A stretch of 64,000 bases of DNA. Source: Nectonema munidae (taxonomy: Eukaryota; Nematomorpha; Nectonematoida; Nectonematidae). Within the stretch, counting starts at the first letter, position 1. Each line of letters starts with the position of its first letter. Where the stretch lies: assembly GCA_030549495.1 (NCBI GenBank), contig JAUIRK010000151.1:56001-120000 (forward strand), in the 5' to 3' direction. Position numbers and translations under genes: made by a program. Below, piece by piece: positions 22,623 to 34,789 of this stretch. The notes below the pieces were generated by a model. It was not told the DNA's origin, searched no databases, and saw nothing but the letters and a program-made list of their open reading frames with translations.

Positions 22623-25051
22623 AATAAATCAATCATACTGAGTTTTCTTTAACAAATTTTAGAAGCTCCACTTTTTGAAGGTGATCACTATTATTAAGAG
22701 ATTAAAATAATAAGTGTATGAATAATGTGTTAAGAATCGGCTCAAAGTACGCGGAACTCAGGTAGATGCTGCATCGCGCCATAGAAGTATAATTTGGTAA
22801 ATATGGATCTTATTTCAAAAGTTCAAAAAGTATTTAGTTTGTTAGATAGTAATTAAATAATCTAGTTATGTATATGGTTAGTTTTAATCAATTATTTAAT
22901 TAGATATTAAAGGTGATGCATCATCGTATACTTTCAAATAGAATTTCAAAGAAACAAATATTGTCTATTTGATACGAAAGTTGTTTCAAAGTTGTGAAAT
23001 TTAATTTTTTTAGAAAAGGAATTTTCCCTCCCCTTGTCAAAGAATTGCTCCCCAAAACAAGATTAAAAGTTTATTTAATATTTCAAACGGTAGGACTGAA
23101 CAGAGATATTTTGAAACTTGTATTAAAAAATAAAAATATTTAAGTCAAAAGAAACTTCCAAATAAAAGTTAACTATTTAAGTCAGTTTTGCAAAATGAGT
23201 ATAAAAACTAATGAAGAAAACTTTGCCATACAAGGATTCGAACTATAGATAGATCTAACAATAAAAATAAGTATTTCTAAAATTTTAGATTACATTTAAG
23301 CTGTGTTAAGTAGTAGAAGAATTTAAATGGATCGGAGTTGGAGTCGGCGTAGGTATCTAATACTGTGTCCGAAATTTTAAGTAGCATATATAATTTCTTA
23401 AGTTTAAAAAATAAAAAAAATAGGTTTCGTAAGCATATAGAGAGTGAGCCTTCTTTAGTCGAACCCAGAAGTAAGATTTAGATATTTGGATTATTATAAA
23501 TCACATGTTTTTAAGTCCTTGAAGTAGGATATTTTCCCTAAAATTGAAACTCATACACTTACTTGAGATCAACAATGATTCAAGAAGGATTGAGTTCTCT
23601 TCCAATGTTATCAATAAAAAGAATAGAAATAGATAATAATAATAAATTTATTAATAAAAATTGGAAAAAAAAGATAAGCATTGAATAGTGTATAGATCAA
23701 AAGTAGCATCGCATAAATTCATTTCTAAAAGAGATCAAAGGAAGATGGATCTTCATCGGGATGACTCCAACAGAAGTTATAAAAAAAGAGAGAGAGAAAA
23801 AAAAGGTCAAAGGAAGTAAAATGATCATCGAGATGCACTCCATCAGAATTTGGAAGAAGACCTTTATTACCTTTATTCCAAAAGGTAAGATAATCTTATT
23901 TTAAAATGAAAAAAAAGGTTTTTGATAAAAAACTTTGAAAGATCATGATTAAAATAATGTTCTTATGATAGCAATCCATTGTTAAAATATTTCGAAAACT
24001 ATAATTCTGCGTGTCCAAGTTTGCAATCAAAATGTAAAAACAAAAAAAGCTATCAATATTTTTATTAAAATTTCATTTCATTATTCGGTTAGAAAAGATT
24101 ATATACATTTTGGAATCAATATTTTACAATAAAGCTTTTTTCCCCATCAAAAATCCATTAGTGCGTATATAAATGTCGTCAAGAATGAGGTACCAATTTG
24201 CCAAAAACTTGTGCTGGTATTTCTCTTTTTTCAAATTTGCATTCTAAAAAAATATAATGACCATTATATGTTTGAGAGTGAATAAATATACAGAAAAAGG
24301 TAAAGTAATATCTGCGAAATTTTAACTAGTTTTAACAAACTGAGTCCAAAGGATGTTTTTTACATTGGGATAAAATCAAAAAATATTTTTAAAATTGAAA
24401 AGTCAAATTTTCTTCTCGGTTTCATGAGTTCAATTTGAAATGTTGATTTTGAAATAATCATCTGCTTCGGATAAAAAGAACATTTCAAACAAAGGGATCA
24501 ATATAAGTTTAAAATTTCAAACTTGTAATTGAAAAGATATCGGAAAAATTAAAAAAAATAGGAAAATACAAGTCGAAAAAAGTTAATTGAAACAAATCAG
24601 TTTACATAAAAACTTATAAGCCTCCCCCATCGACGGGCTGGGTACATTTGTATTTCGCGTAGGAGAGAAAAATTTCGAGTCTGTGACGCGAATCTAATAG
24701 GTCAAAAGTTACAGATAAATGTAATCTCAATTAAACTACGCTTTTTTTAGTGCATCAAATCAAAAGTCATTTTTTCATAAGCCGATATTTGTCTTTTTGC
24801 TTTGCTCGATATGCTTAACTAAAATTTCATTCTTTATGCAATAATTTTGTTTCCTATAGATCAGGAGTGGCAAAATGAAATTGTTTTAGAGCGTGATTTG
24901 TGACCGGACTCATCTTGGCAATCTAAAATACACTAATAGTTCATTTGAATTAATTCACCGGTTTCCGCATACTTTTTTTTATTTCATTATCTATTTTCAT
25001 TTTACGCCAATTAAATCACCATTTTCACAACTTATATGTAAATAAGAGTGC
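22623..25051. other. Intergenic, no gene seen
   Basis: AT-rich. A GC-richer patch at about 24,620-24,710 (CGACGGGCTGGGTAC, ATTTCGCGTAGGAG) may be the end of a mobile element. A single B-box-like GTTCGAATCC lies near 23,236 on the minus strand without an A box. Confidence 0.4.
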
Positions 25052-25590
25052 CGGGTCAAAACGCCTGAAAAACAAAAGGCCGAATACCAAAACGCCAGAA
25101 AATAATAATTCAGGTGTTACTATTTTTTTAAGTTTATTCTATTTGGACAGTTTTCAAAAGGGTCGATTTGACACGAAATGATAGTGATCAATTTGACTTG
25201 AAAGATAAAAGTGATCATACAAAAATACATTATTTCTTTGGCTTGAAAAACAATTAAAGTACCAATTTAAACGGAAAATCTGTTTGAAACCAGAAAAGAT
25301 GTGACTAATTTAAACAGGAAAACAAGAATATAAATAATTTCTGATTTTGGTTCAAAATTTCAGTAGTTCGATTTGAGAAGATTGAAAAATTAGGAATCGT
25401 GTATCTCTTTTTTATGCATGTGAAACAACAAAGTGTTAAATTTAACATATTCTTAGAAAAATATATAAGATAATAATAATTGGAAAAAAGCGTAGATACA
25501 AGAAAAATCTTAAAGTGTTAAATATTTTTTGTAGATTCAAGTTTCAGACGTTCTTGTATCGAGCGTTTTGGTTTTCGGCGTTTTGACTCG
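25052..25590. mobile_element. DNA-transposon-like MITE with inverted ends
   Basis: The left end CGGGTCAAAACGCC and the right end GGCGTTTTGACTCG are inverted copies (13 of 14). Each is followed inward by further related motifs (CCGAATACCAAAACGCC on the left; GAGCGTTTTGGTTTTCGGCG on the right). The 539-bp interior has no transposase frame. No target duplication was found, so the superfamily is undetermined. Confidence 0.55.
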
Positions 25591-25930
25591 AAATGCATTA
25601 TTATTAGTAGTGAGAAGGGCCTTAGAATGTTGTAAGCATCAATCTAGATGTGAAAGTCAAGGCTTCCTTTAATAAAGAGTTCGCATAGCTTCAATGGAAA
25701 CATTAAAATCCGTCCTTCGTTTCTTTTGTTGCCCAGAACTGTTCAAAACCCTCTTCACGCAATGAACCCTTTTTGAAAATTAAAACACTCATTACATTAC
25801 CCCTAAAAAGAGGCTGTAAGCATACTACTACAAATTATTATATATGCTTATTAGAATAGTAAAATTTCGGGATAAAAGCATATGTATTGATCGACTCCTA
25901 AGGTATGATAGGGGATGTTATAGAACTTAC
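25591..25930 (-). other. Downstream region expected to hold the last SYF1/XAB2 codons
   Basis: The exon at 25,931-26,064 ends with one leftover base at a perfect GTAAGT donor, so at least one more exon follows to the left. Two acceptors here give very short tails: CTCTTTTTAG near 25,810 would end R-V-M-stop, and TTTTCAAAAAG near 25,770 would end R-F-I-A-stop. Neither gives the VFG-containing tail usual in the family, so the true last exon is not settled. Confidence 0.3.
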
Positions 25931-26064
25931 GATTATCATTGTCTTCTTCTTCTTGTTCGTCTTCTTCTCCCATTTCCTCATCGTCAATATCATCTAAGTT
26001 TATCTGGTCAGGATTCAGGGAAGTATCTTGTGGAATAGAAGTTTCAGAATCTGGTTGTGTACTT
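25931..26064 (-). CDS. XAB2: SYF1/XAB2 exon encoding the acidic C-terminal region
   Basis: The acceptor ends ATTGCCTTTAG and the donor is AATC|GTAAGT. The 134-bp exon takes two bases from the previous exon to make Lys, then reads STQPDSETSIPQDTS, LNPDQINLDDIDDEEMGEED and EQEEEDNDN. Human XAB2 has the equivalent NPEEIQLGEDEDEDEMDLE. An acidic tail after the HAT repeats is a family trait. It ends in phase 1. The antisense serine-rich frame over it is an artefact of the acidic codons. Confidence 0.85.
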
Positions 26065-27710
26065 CTAAAGGCAATGAATGAAACACAGTTAAAATATACA
26101 TTAAAACGCCATTTCAAATCTAAACTTAGTAAAATTATATCTATATATTCAGCAAATTTGCTACTCAATAAAAGTGCTGATTAACCCATTAGATTGCAGC
26201 AAAAATCGTCTTTACCTTTAAAAAAGAGGACAAAATGAGATGGGTCAATCCTTTGACAAGGAAAATTTCGAAGAATAATCATCTCTTTTCTGTTTCAATG
26301 CAATATTATAAAGGTTAGAGCAGAGAATTTCGTTTCTTGGTAAACGGGTGTCGCACTGAGATGTTCTAAGGTCTTAAGCCTGACAATAAAAAAATCGTTG
26401 CTATGAAAAAAGTTAACAATTTCCGGAATACATGATTTCTTCCAAAAAAATCTTTGAACTTTTGTAAAACTTTAAACGTAAACTAAGAGATATTTTTCTT
26501 TTTTCTGCAAAGCGCGATCACAAATTAAAACCCAATATTTTTGATTATTCTTTTGAAATTTATTATAGCGTTTTTAACATCATTTTTTTCCAGAATATAT
26601 ATATTTTCAAACATGTATAAAATAAAAGCTGAAGCTCTAAAATATACAATATTGTATAAATCAAAATTTAGTTTTTATATACCCTAACACTGCAAGCATT
26701 AGCATGAGGAATACAAAAATGAAGGTTTTATGTTATGGGTTATTGGAATGCTTTTTTTCTTCAATTATTCACATTTTAAAAATAATATTTTTACTCTCTC
26801 AAAATTTTTAATTTGACAACGGACATAAATAGAAAATATGAAGATAATATAAAAAATAAAAAAAATTAGAGGATTTGTCACCTAATTTAAAAAGTTTGGA
26901 AACAGTTGATATCGGACGAGTCCAATACATTACTTTACAAGATCACATCAGTTGACAAGCATAAATTGAGATTTTGAAAACATATTCACTGTTTAAGAAA
27001 ATTGATTATTATTATTATGTGAGGTGCTTATAAACACTTTTCATTATTTTTTCTGGTATCTTATCATTTTTACAGATTTTGATTTTTCATTAACTTCTTT
27101 TGGTCCTAGAAAGGCATAAAATTTTAGTAACATCCACGCTTTTTGCAAAATTGTTTTTTGTAACATACCAACTAATTAATTTTGATCATTTAGTCCAGTG
27201 GTTCCCAACCTTTTTTATCCCGTTCCCATTTTCCAGTCACTTTTTTACCTGTGGACCCCTACAACTGAATAGTTTGAGCCAACAAAATTAATCAAAGATT
27301 TTTATGCCAAAAATGATTGTATCATCATCTGATTAAATCGTATCCTTATTCATATGAAATCAGAGAAATCATAAAGCCTGACATAAAATGTGAATAAAAT
27401 TTTTTTCCAATTAAAATATAAATTTTTCAAAAATATTGTAACTAATAAAAAGGATATATAAACATACAAAATATGAAACTTTAAAAAGGGAAGAAAATAT
27501 TTATTTAAAAAAGCTCTAAATATATATATTTATATTGATTTGGAAAATAGAAGTATATTAAAGAAGATTCAGCATAAGTAGTTTGAAGTAGAATTTCCAT
27601 GAACCCCTAGGGGTCCATGGACCCCCGATTGGGAACCACTGATTTAGTCCATAACATTTGCATCCATAATAGAGCTTACAAACCAGATAAGTGTCAAAAA
27701 GAGAGTGTAC
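26065..27710. other. SYF1/XAB2 intron (1,646 bp)
   Basis: AT-rich, and contains the hAT-type MITE at 27,196-27,641. I see nothing else. Confidence 0.7.
27196..27641. mobile_element. hAT-type MITE, copy 2
   Basis: It begins CAGTGGTTCCCAACC and ends GATTGGGAACCACTG, textbook hAT-type inverted ends. A perfect 8-bp target duplication ATTTAGTC lies at 27,188-27,195 and 27,642-27,649. At 446 bp without a transposase frame it is non-autonomous. It lies 70 bp past the donor of the preceding SYF1/XAB2 exon. Confidence 0.88.
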
Positions 27711-27813
27711 TTAATAAATTTGACTGTTCTAGATTGTTCAGGCAGGACATTTGTTTGAGGTTGAGCTGTAGATTGTTCTTCTAGCGTTTTCATACTGTTT
27801 GATGTTGTAGATT
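27711..27813 (-). CDS. XAB2: SYF1/XAB2 exon in the C-terminal linker
   Basis: The acceptor ends TATGAATTTAG and the donor is ATTAA|GTACAC. The 103-bp exon reads ESTTSNSMKTLEEQSTAQP, then VLPEQSRTVKFIK across the junction. It aligns with the human stretch from MDDMKLLEQ to SKILFV. Both splice phases match the neighbouring exons (one leftover base in, two out). It is diverged but in the right place and frame. Confidence 0.78.
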
Positions 27814-28270
27814 CTAAATTCATAAAGAGATATTGACATCCATTATATTTATCAAAAGCTCAGGCTTGGGCAAAGAAAGCAAACTATAATGTCTCGCGTT
27901 TCGAAGTTTGAGAATGCTACGTATATAAATATATTATTTATTCTATATTATGAATTAATCACCTCTCATATTATCAAGCTATTAAACAAAAAAGATTAAT
28001 TTAAAAAGTTGAAAGCTTTTATTAAAAATAAAAAGTGATTAAAAAACGCAACCTTCAATTTAAAGAGAGGTAATCTAAATTGGAAAAGAACGAAACTCAA
28101 ACCAACTTCTAAAGGCTATCCTCATATTTTTTATGGGTGAGGGTAAAAAATTTCTCTCTTTGCAGTACTCTAATTTATATATACGATATCCATGAAATCA
28201 GGTTAAAAATTAGGACTATTAAATAAACGGAATTGAATGAAGTGAATAATCAAATGGAAAAGAAGGAAAC

Positions 28271-28448
28271 CTCCTAGAGATTCTTTGGATTCTGAATTTG
28301 CACTGGTGAATTGGTAGGATGTAAAGTTGACTTGTGTGTTGAATAGAGCAAACACGCTACGCTTTATCCGTAGCATTTCACCAAGGGTATCCTCATTTCC
28401 ATGATGAACTTCAAAGTCTTTCCACAGATTCCAAAAGGTAAGACTCAC
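28271..28448 (-). CDS. XAB2: SYF1/XAB2 exon, last HAT repeats
   Basis: The 178-bp exon starts GTGAGTCTT after TTTGAAG and ends GGAG|GTTTCC. It encodes VSLTFWNLWKDFEVHHGNED, then TLGEMLRIKRSVFALFNTQV and NFTSYQF. The human equivalent is TTGAFWQTWKDFEVRHGNED and TIKEMLRIRRSVQATYNTQV, so identity is high. The join to the previous exon at Arg keeps the exact family length. It ends with one leftover base that joins the next exon as Glu. Confidence 0.93.
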
Positions 28449-29882
28449 CTTCAAATATTTTTAATGTTACAGCGTTTCACATTAGTTGTCAAAATAGTTA
28501 TGGCTTATTGATCTTGTAGCGATTACACGATCCTAGAGGTCCCATTTCTAGTAACTATATACTCATTATCCAACTATCAAAAAAATACAGATTTCAAAAA
28601 TTTTTTCATTCGATATTTTGCAACACCCGCAAATTCTCAACATTTGTATGTCGGCATTACTATTAATAGCCTCAAAACCATATGTCAGGTTATCACCATG
28701 GAACATATGGTTTTCAAAGATTTTAAGTCTTATTCGATATGTTTAAAACTTATAAGGAGGGATTATTTTTCCTACTTTAAATGAATTCCTGTGCACAACA
28801 CAGTAGAGAGATCCTTAGGATAAAAAACTCACTCTTTTGATTGAATCATAGAAAAATGAACTGAAAAATAGTGTTTACATGCTGTTAAAAGGATTAGACA
28901 ATACAAAACACTATAATGCATCAAGGAAATTCTATTGAAACAATTTTATAAGGTCCGAGCCAACTTTTCTAAAATGTTCCATAGTTCAAGAAAAACTTTA
29001 TGTTTGTATTGATGTCATTCAATTGATCTTCGCTTTTAATCGTCTTCTCAGGATTTTTTTCTCCTTTTTTTGTATCATTTACAATGGTTTGATTTTGAAC
29101 ATTCTGTTTTTACATCTGTTGTTAAAAAATTTTTTTTGGTGTGACAAGAAACTAATTGGTTTGCTTCACCTTCTTTTTATATTTCAGATTATTTTTATAA
29201 TTATTTTTTCTAAATAAAATAAATAAATAAAAAAAAAATAAAAAAAGACTTTTTTCTTTAAAAGTCCATTTTTAATGCTCAAAAAGTAGATATTTTTAAC
29301 TTTTTCAAAAAGTGTGTTTCTTGTTCTGTTACACATAATTCTCACGTTTTTACAAATATGAATTTTGAAATCACATGTATTCATATAAGCCCGAAGTTAT
29401 ATCAAAAAAAGCTAAACAGAGGTTTTCAACATGAACGATTTTCCTGCACTGCTAAGAGTGAAGTAAAATAGACTACACTTAAATATATATATATATATAT
29501 ATAAGCAAAAATGGTTAAATATGTTTAACCAAAAAATAAAAAAAAATTAAAATGTCTAAAACTTCTTATTATTGGTATTTTTGGGTTTTAATAGTTAAAA
29601 TAGAAAAACGTGTTAAAGTTCTAGTCGAAAAACACTGTATTGAACTTAATCTTCAAATTTTTGCAATAAAGGAATTCCATTTTCCTCATAAATTTATGTT
29701 AGTTGTATTCATTTGTTGGAGAAATAAGAATTTTTAAAGCACTCTCAAAAAGTATGCATCAATCTTATAAAAATGATCATTTTAATGCATTCCTCTTTCA
29801 ACCTTATCAACAAGCATCCTTGCTACATGGACCAAAAAGTATGAGGGGAAAGTTTGTTGGAATGACAAAAAAAGATAAATAC
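28449..29882. other. SYF1/XAB2 intron (1,434 bp)
   Basis: AT-rich with a (TA)n run at 29,482-29,503. Frames at 29,023-29,217 and 29,184-29,384 are low-complexity. Nothing else seen. Confidence 0.7.
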
Positions 29883-29982
29883 CCGTGGATCACACATTTG
29901 TGAGCAGTATGCGTAAATCGTTCTGGCTCGGTCAATCTCGCCAAGGTGAGTTTCGAGTTTGGCAAATTCAATACACATTTCT
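29883..29982 (-). CDS. XAB2: SYF1/XAB2 exon, HAT repeat
   Basis: The acceptor ends ATTCTTTTTTCAG and the donor is CCACGG|GTATTT. The 100-bp exon encodes [20 protein letters not shown], then [13 protein letters not shown], against human [20 protein letters not shown] and AIYSFCSQICDPR. The LGEIDRAR helix pair is the strongest signature in the window. The first base completes a Thr codon from the previous exon. Confidence 0.95.
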
Positions 29983-32900
29983 CTGAAAAAAGAATACAAA
30001 TTTTTAAACATATTATACGCCATGATAACATATGAAAAGTGTGAAAAATAATTTAGCACCATGATGACGCCCAAAATTAGTATTCATTCTAATGCACACT
30101 ACAAAACCAAGAAAAAAATATAATTATATCAAATATAAAAAAAATTGTAAAAACTGGACACTTTATTACTGATTTTGCTGACTAGTTTCGGAGTATAAAC
30201 TCCTTTTTAAAGCAAACATATAAATAATAAAATAATGAGAATTTTTACTATTTTATCATTTATATATTTGCTTTGAAAAAAGGAGTTTATACTCAGAAAC
30301 TAGCCAGCAAAATCAGTAATAAAGTGTCCAGTTTTTACAATTTTTTTTATATTTGTTATAATTATTTCACCTCAATAGGCATATCTGTCAAAGATTTTGT
30401 TTCTAAATATGAAAAAATTATTACATGTAGTATACAACATGTACGTTTTGCACAAAGCTTTAAATGTTGAATTTAAATGTTTCAGAGGATTCGCGATTAC
30501 GGTTGGGGTAAGCATTCAATACGGCCCAAGTGCGAACACTCAACCAAACAAGAATGCCCGATATTTATATTACTCACTTGAAAAATTTTATATGTTCTTT
30601 CCTCATACATGTTCCTTTATTTATACTTACTGTAATGAAGCAAACTTAAAATAGCGTAAGAAAATAGGAATCAACTATACATTTTCATATTAACACCACT
30701 TTTAAATGATAAAAATATGCCACTATATGTATCTGTGTAAAAGGACAAGATTGTAAGAAATTTAAAGCAAATTCAACGATTTTGTTATCATCAAATGGCA
30801 TTTAAAAAAATATGTTCTGAAATTGAAACCTTTTCACAGTGTTGACTGCTGAAACTCAAAAGAAGATGATGACAAGTGCATTGAAATAAAGTTTTTTTTA
30901 AAAGCAATAAGGGAAACTGAAAATGCGAAACTAAATATTGCAAAATAGAGAGAATACTATCTTTCTCTATCACTCAACTAAAAATACGGGCAGAAATGGA
31001 ACGATCAATCAGTCAGTTGTCTTAATCGCACACGTGTCGAGATACCGTTGAGGAGATTTGAGAATCAAATTTACACGTAACAACATCCACATTTGCTACC
31101 AAGTTACTGGAATCAAGCTACATAATGACATATTAATGCACCACAACATGATCTACCATAAATCAAAGTTTCATGAAGGAGTGAAAAACTCTCGTTATTC
31201 TGCAATGATATTCCGAAATAATTTGCAACATACTTTGAAAACATTCACCCATGAACATTAGATACATCTCCAGATACAGCTTTGCCGATATGTCATATCA
31301 GTACTGGTTGCTTATTGGCCCATCTTATATCTATTCAAACATTGTTGATAGGAATATGAGTTTGTACAACACACACTTCTCTAATCGCGGTGTCACAGCA
31401 AATTATTTTTTGTTTCTTTCCTTCACCTCTATGAATATTGGGAATATGAAAAAGAAAAATGAGTATTTTTAGTGCAAGACTGCATGACACATCGCCAAGA
31501 TAAAATAACGGACTTTGTATATTCTGGGAATAAGCTTACCTAGAGGAGTTGCAAATTTAAAAATTAAATCTGAAAAGGAAAATGATTAATTACGAGATCT
31601 TACATAATCAGGCGTTATCATATACAGCATACGGTTCTAGGCATTTATTTAAAAATTAGGCATCGATTTTACTCCATGTTCTTTGGAATTTGAAACAACT
31701 TTGAGTATTCGCTACTTTTGCGTGTAATAATAAACAACGTACAAATACATTCCATGCGGATGAATAAGCGTTGCGCAGACATCGGCTATCTCTGCCAATT
31801 TGCTAATCGGTGCAAAACCCTACACTCAATTACCTCGACGCACAGCTCTCAATCAAGAAAGAAGAACGAAAGAGACGATGTTCATTCACCAAACACGCGA
31901 AAATGTGTGTAAGCTAGTCGACTCAATTGACAATATTCCATCAATATTAAGCAATTCCCCCCTTTTAGCCTACTTAATCCATTCGATCGCAGAAAAGAAG
32001 GCGAGATGGAGTAATCTGATATAAAACTGCTTTAAAATCAAAAAATCGCCTACTTCTTTCTTTTCTAATTGAAAAGATTAGTTGGAATCGAATGTGTTTT
32101 AAAACAGAACAACAACTCTTAAGTTAAGAGTGGATAACAACGCGAAAAACTCAAAAATCCTCATCCATCACATGCATTATGAATGCACAAAATATAACGT
32201 TCATTGAAACTCTCATCACAAACATTCTGAAAGGGTAGAATACACTCATCTGCGAAAAGCTTTGACAATCCAGAAACATTATCTTCCTATTCAAATGCAA
32301 AATGTGAGATAAATAAGATAACGAAGGTTCTGAAAGAGAATAATAAGTCAAGTGCAGGCGCCAAGAAAAAGTTCAATTTCTTAAAATATAATTTTCAAAA
32401 TGGTAACAAATTGACAAAAAAACACATTAAAAATCGAACAGAGAGCAAACTTTCTTATAAAAAGAAATCAAATGTTTACAATGTTCTCCTATTTATACAT
32501 AACTTTATAAAATTAAATCATAAAATTTAAATTTTAGTTCCATAAGTTAAATAAAGTATAGTGAAAATTTACAAAAATTCTAGCAATGAATTTACTGCAA
32601 GAAATTACACTGAACCACAATTAGCTAGACAAGAGGTGTGGCTAAAACTTTTCTAGAATATGCGACAATCATGTTAATCGTAAATTGCGAGGCGCTAAAA
32701 ATATATTTCTCTTTCTGTTTTAAATATACCTTTAAAAGTTTTAAATGGGTTGATTTTTTTATATTGGACTTTAAACTTTCCCATAATAATAATCTTTGCA
32801 AAATAAAAATTTTCTTCTTAGCACAATTTATTCTTTCAAATTTTAGATATTAAATTAAAAGTTAAACAATAAACCGGAAATTAATGGGATTTTTAAAATA

Positions 32901-33400
32901 GCTTTGCTTTCACAATGCTAATGAAGTTTGGAGGTAGTCGTCTGAGTAACAGAAAGCTTTCAAGATTTATTCAAGTTGGAATATGTTAATCATGATTTAC
33001 ATTTGTCTGAATACTACATTGTAAACTCGCATACCATTTTATATTGATATTTCAAATGAGGAGAGTGACTTGCTTATATCTAAGTTTTGCATGTGTGTGA
33101 TAAATAACTCAACCTTCAATTTAAATGCATTAAGACTATTTAGTATATTGTATAAATAAGAAAGAAGTTAAAAAGAAACTTTAAATTTATTGACGCTTGG
33201 AATGAAATGCAAAGTTATTTGGAATGGGAGATTTATACTATGCGCCGTTCTTGGATACAACATGTGCCGATTGTGCTACTAGAAGTTAGATGTCAAATGT
33301 GTTATGATACGACTATATATCTTTGTATATTATTCATAGTTATATGATTTTACTGTATTTTTTCGAGTTTTAGTGTTTTATTAACTTTTGCCGAATTGTA
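29983..33400. other. Downstream (left) part of a 13.1-kb SYF1/XAB2 intron
   Basis: Contains the foldback at 30,119-30,370. From 31,000 to 32,050 the sequence is somewhat richer in GC and has many overlapping short plus-strand frames with no recognisable family. This looks like a decayed element, but I cannot name it. Confidence 0.5.
30119..30370. repeat. Foldback (long inverted repeat) element
   Basis: Arms of about 90 bp at roughly 30,119-30,214 and 30,273-30,370 are near-perfect inverted copies. Left-arm landmarks are AAACTGGACACTTTATTACT and GAGTATAAACTCCTTTTT; the right arm carries their complements. The AT-rich loop is about 50-60 bp. Within the arms GAGTATAAACTC is itself palindromic. 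No transposase frame is present; it looks like a foldback MITE. In the pre-mRNA of the host gene it would form a long hairpin. Confidence 0.85.
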
Positions 33401-33413
33401 CTGACATACATAA

Positions 33414-34330
33414 ACATATAAAAGCGAGGCACGCCATATCTCTAGTCACTCTTTCCTTTCGCTCTGCTCAACTTCACTTCACGCGCTCTCTCATGTCTTC
33501 CGCCGGCAACGAGAACCGCGCTTCCGTTGCATGGAGCTCCACATCTACCTACTGCATCTCACCCCATTCCTCTCACATCCACACACAGTACTCCTACGAA
33601 CCCCTTATCTGCTTTTCAATCTGCAATTGGGAATTGAACCTCGTCCTCCCGAAAAACCTCGCAAAAAGCACGCCTGGATAATGTGGAAATGCTACTTTCT
33701 CAACTCCTAAAGCGGCTCAGTCTTGCTAATCCAGGTTTTTCTCTTTCGGCGCCCTCTCCGGTACCACCGACCCCTGGTCAGTCGTCAGCGTGGGTTCCAA
33801 CAATTGAACCATTGGATAGATCAACGCAGCTAGGACCTCTCCACATGAAGGATTTATGAGGATCTTCCCAGATCACTGAATGGCTTCTCTCCTCTCGATC
33901 TAGCTAATCCGGGACTCGCAGCGAGGTACACCCCTCAATCACCAGCATCCAAGCGCATCACCACCTTTTTACATGGACTCCCGGCTGATTCGCGTAATGC
34001 AAAAGATAATGTCATAGCCACCCTCATGGAAAAGGAGAGGGTGGCTGCATGCTCCGCGTTGCAATCCTCTTGGGAAGCTTTCCCGGCAGTTCTTTCGACC
34101 AATCGCTGCCTAAAAACTTAAGTTGTTATCCAAACCTGGTCACTAGAGGTAGTCTAACAGAAAGAAGTCTAACAGAAATAATAACTTCGGAAGGCAACCG
34201 CCCAACAATGAAGTAGCGAACCCCCACCTAACGAAGGTAACAACGATAATGGCGGGGAACCTCCCATTGAAGATCAAGACTCGCCTTGGTAAATCTCCTT
34301 GGAGAAAAACAAAGAAGATTTTTTGGAGGA
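33414..34330 (+). mobile_element. GC-rich retroelement-like relic (gag-like?)
   Basis: This stretch is far richer in GC than its surroundings (CGCCGGCAACGAGAACCGCG, GCGCCCTCTCCGGTACC). It shows proline- and serine-rich translation typical of a structural-protein region of a retroelement. The family cannot be fixed. The base composition and its position at the edge of a nested cluster suggest an old inserted element. It is broken. Confidence 0.3.
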
Positions 34331-34789
34331 AAAAAGCTCTGTAGAAATATAGAAGCATCAGCGAATTTTTCGCTTACCTTTTACGTATGGAAGAACGCAG
34401 TGAGTCTCAAAGACAGAAAGGTTTCAAGAATCCTTAACCTTCGCAGTACGTTGCATTTATGCACCCTTTCGAAAGATGGGCTAATGGAGAAAAACGCCAT
34501 ATCAACTATCATGCAGGATACTGAGAAAAGATGAACGTTTGACTGAAAAATCAACATAGTTGCACGCATAAGACTATCCTTGCCTTTTTTGATGTTTACT
34601 ACGTTTTGAAACATATGGTTTCTTCATGCGTGTTCCTTATTCCTTATGCGATCTGTGTCATTTTATTTATTCATATCCTCTTTACATACCTTTTCTGTTC
34701 ATATCTTCAAATATTATCTTTATTAGCTTTATCAAATAAACCATGAGTGATATTAGTGAATAAAAGTTATTTCATCCAAAAGTTTCATA

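Noticed and set aside
23225-23245. Minus-strand B box (GTTCGAATCC)
   Set aside because: No A box at the right distance.
25660-25745. SSGQQKKRRTDFNVS-type frame as the last SYF1/XAB2 exon
   Set aside because: No acceptor puts this frame in phase with the exon ending at 25,931.
25939-26184. Serine-rich plus-strand frame
   Set aside because: Antisense of the acidic SYF1/XAB2 exon.
29023-29384. Hydrophobic short frames on both strands
   Set aside because: T- and A-rich low-complexity sequence in an intron; no conserved features.
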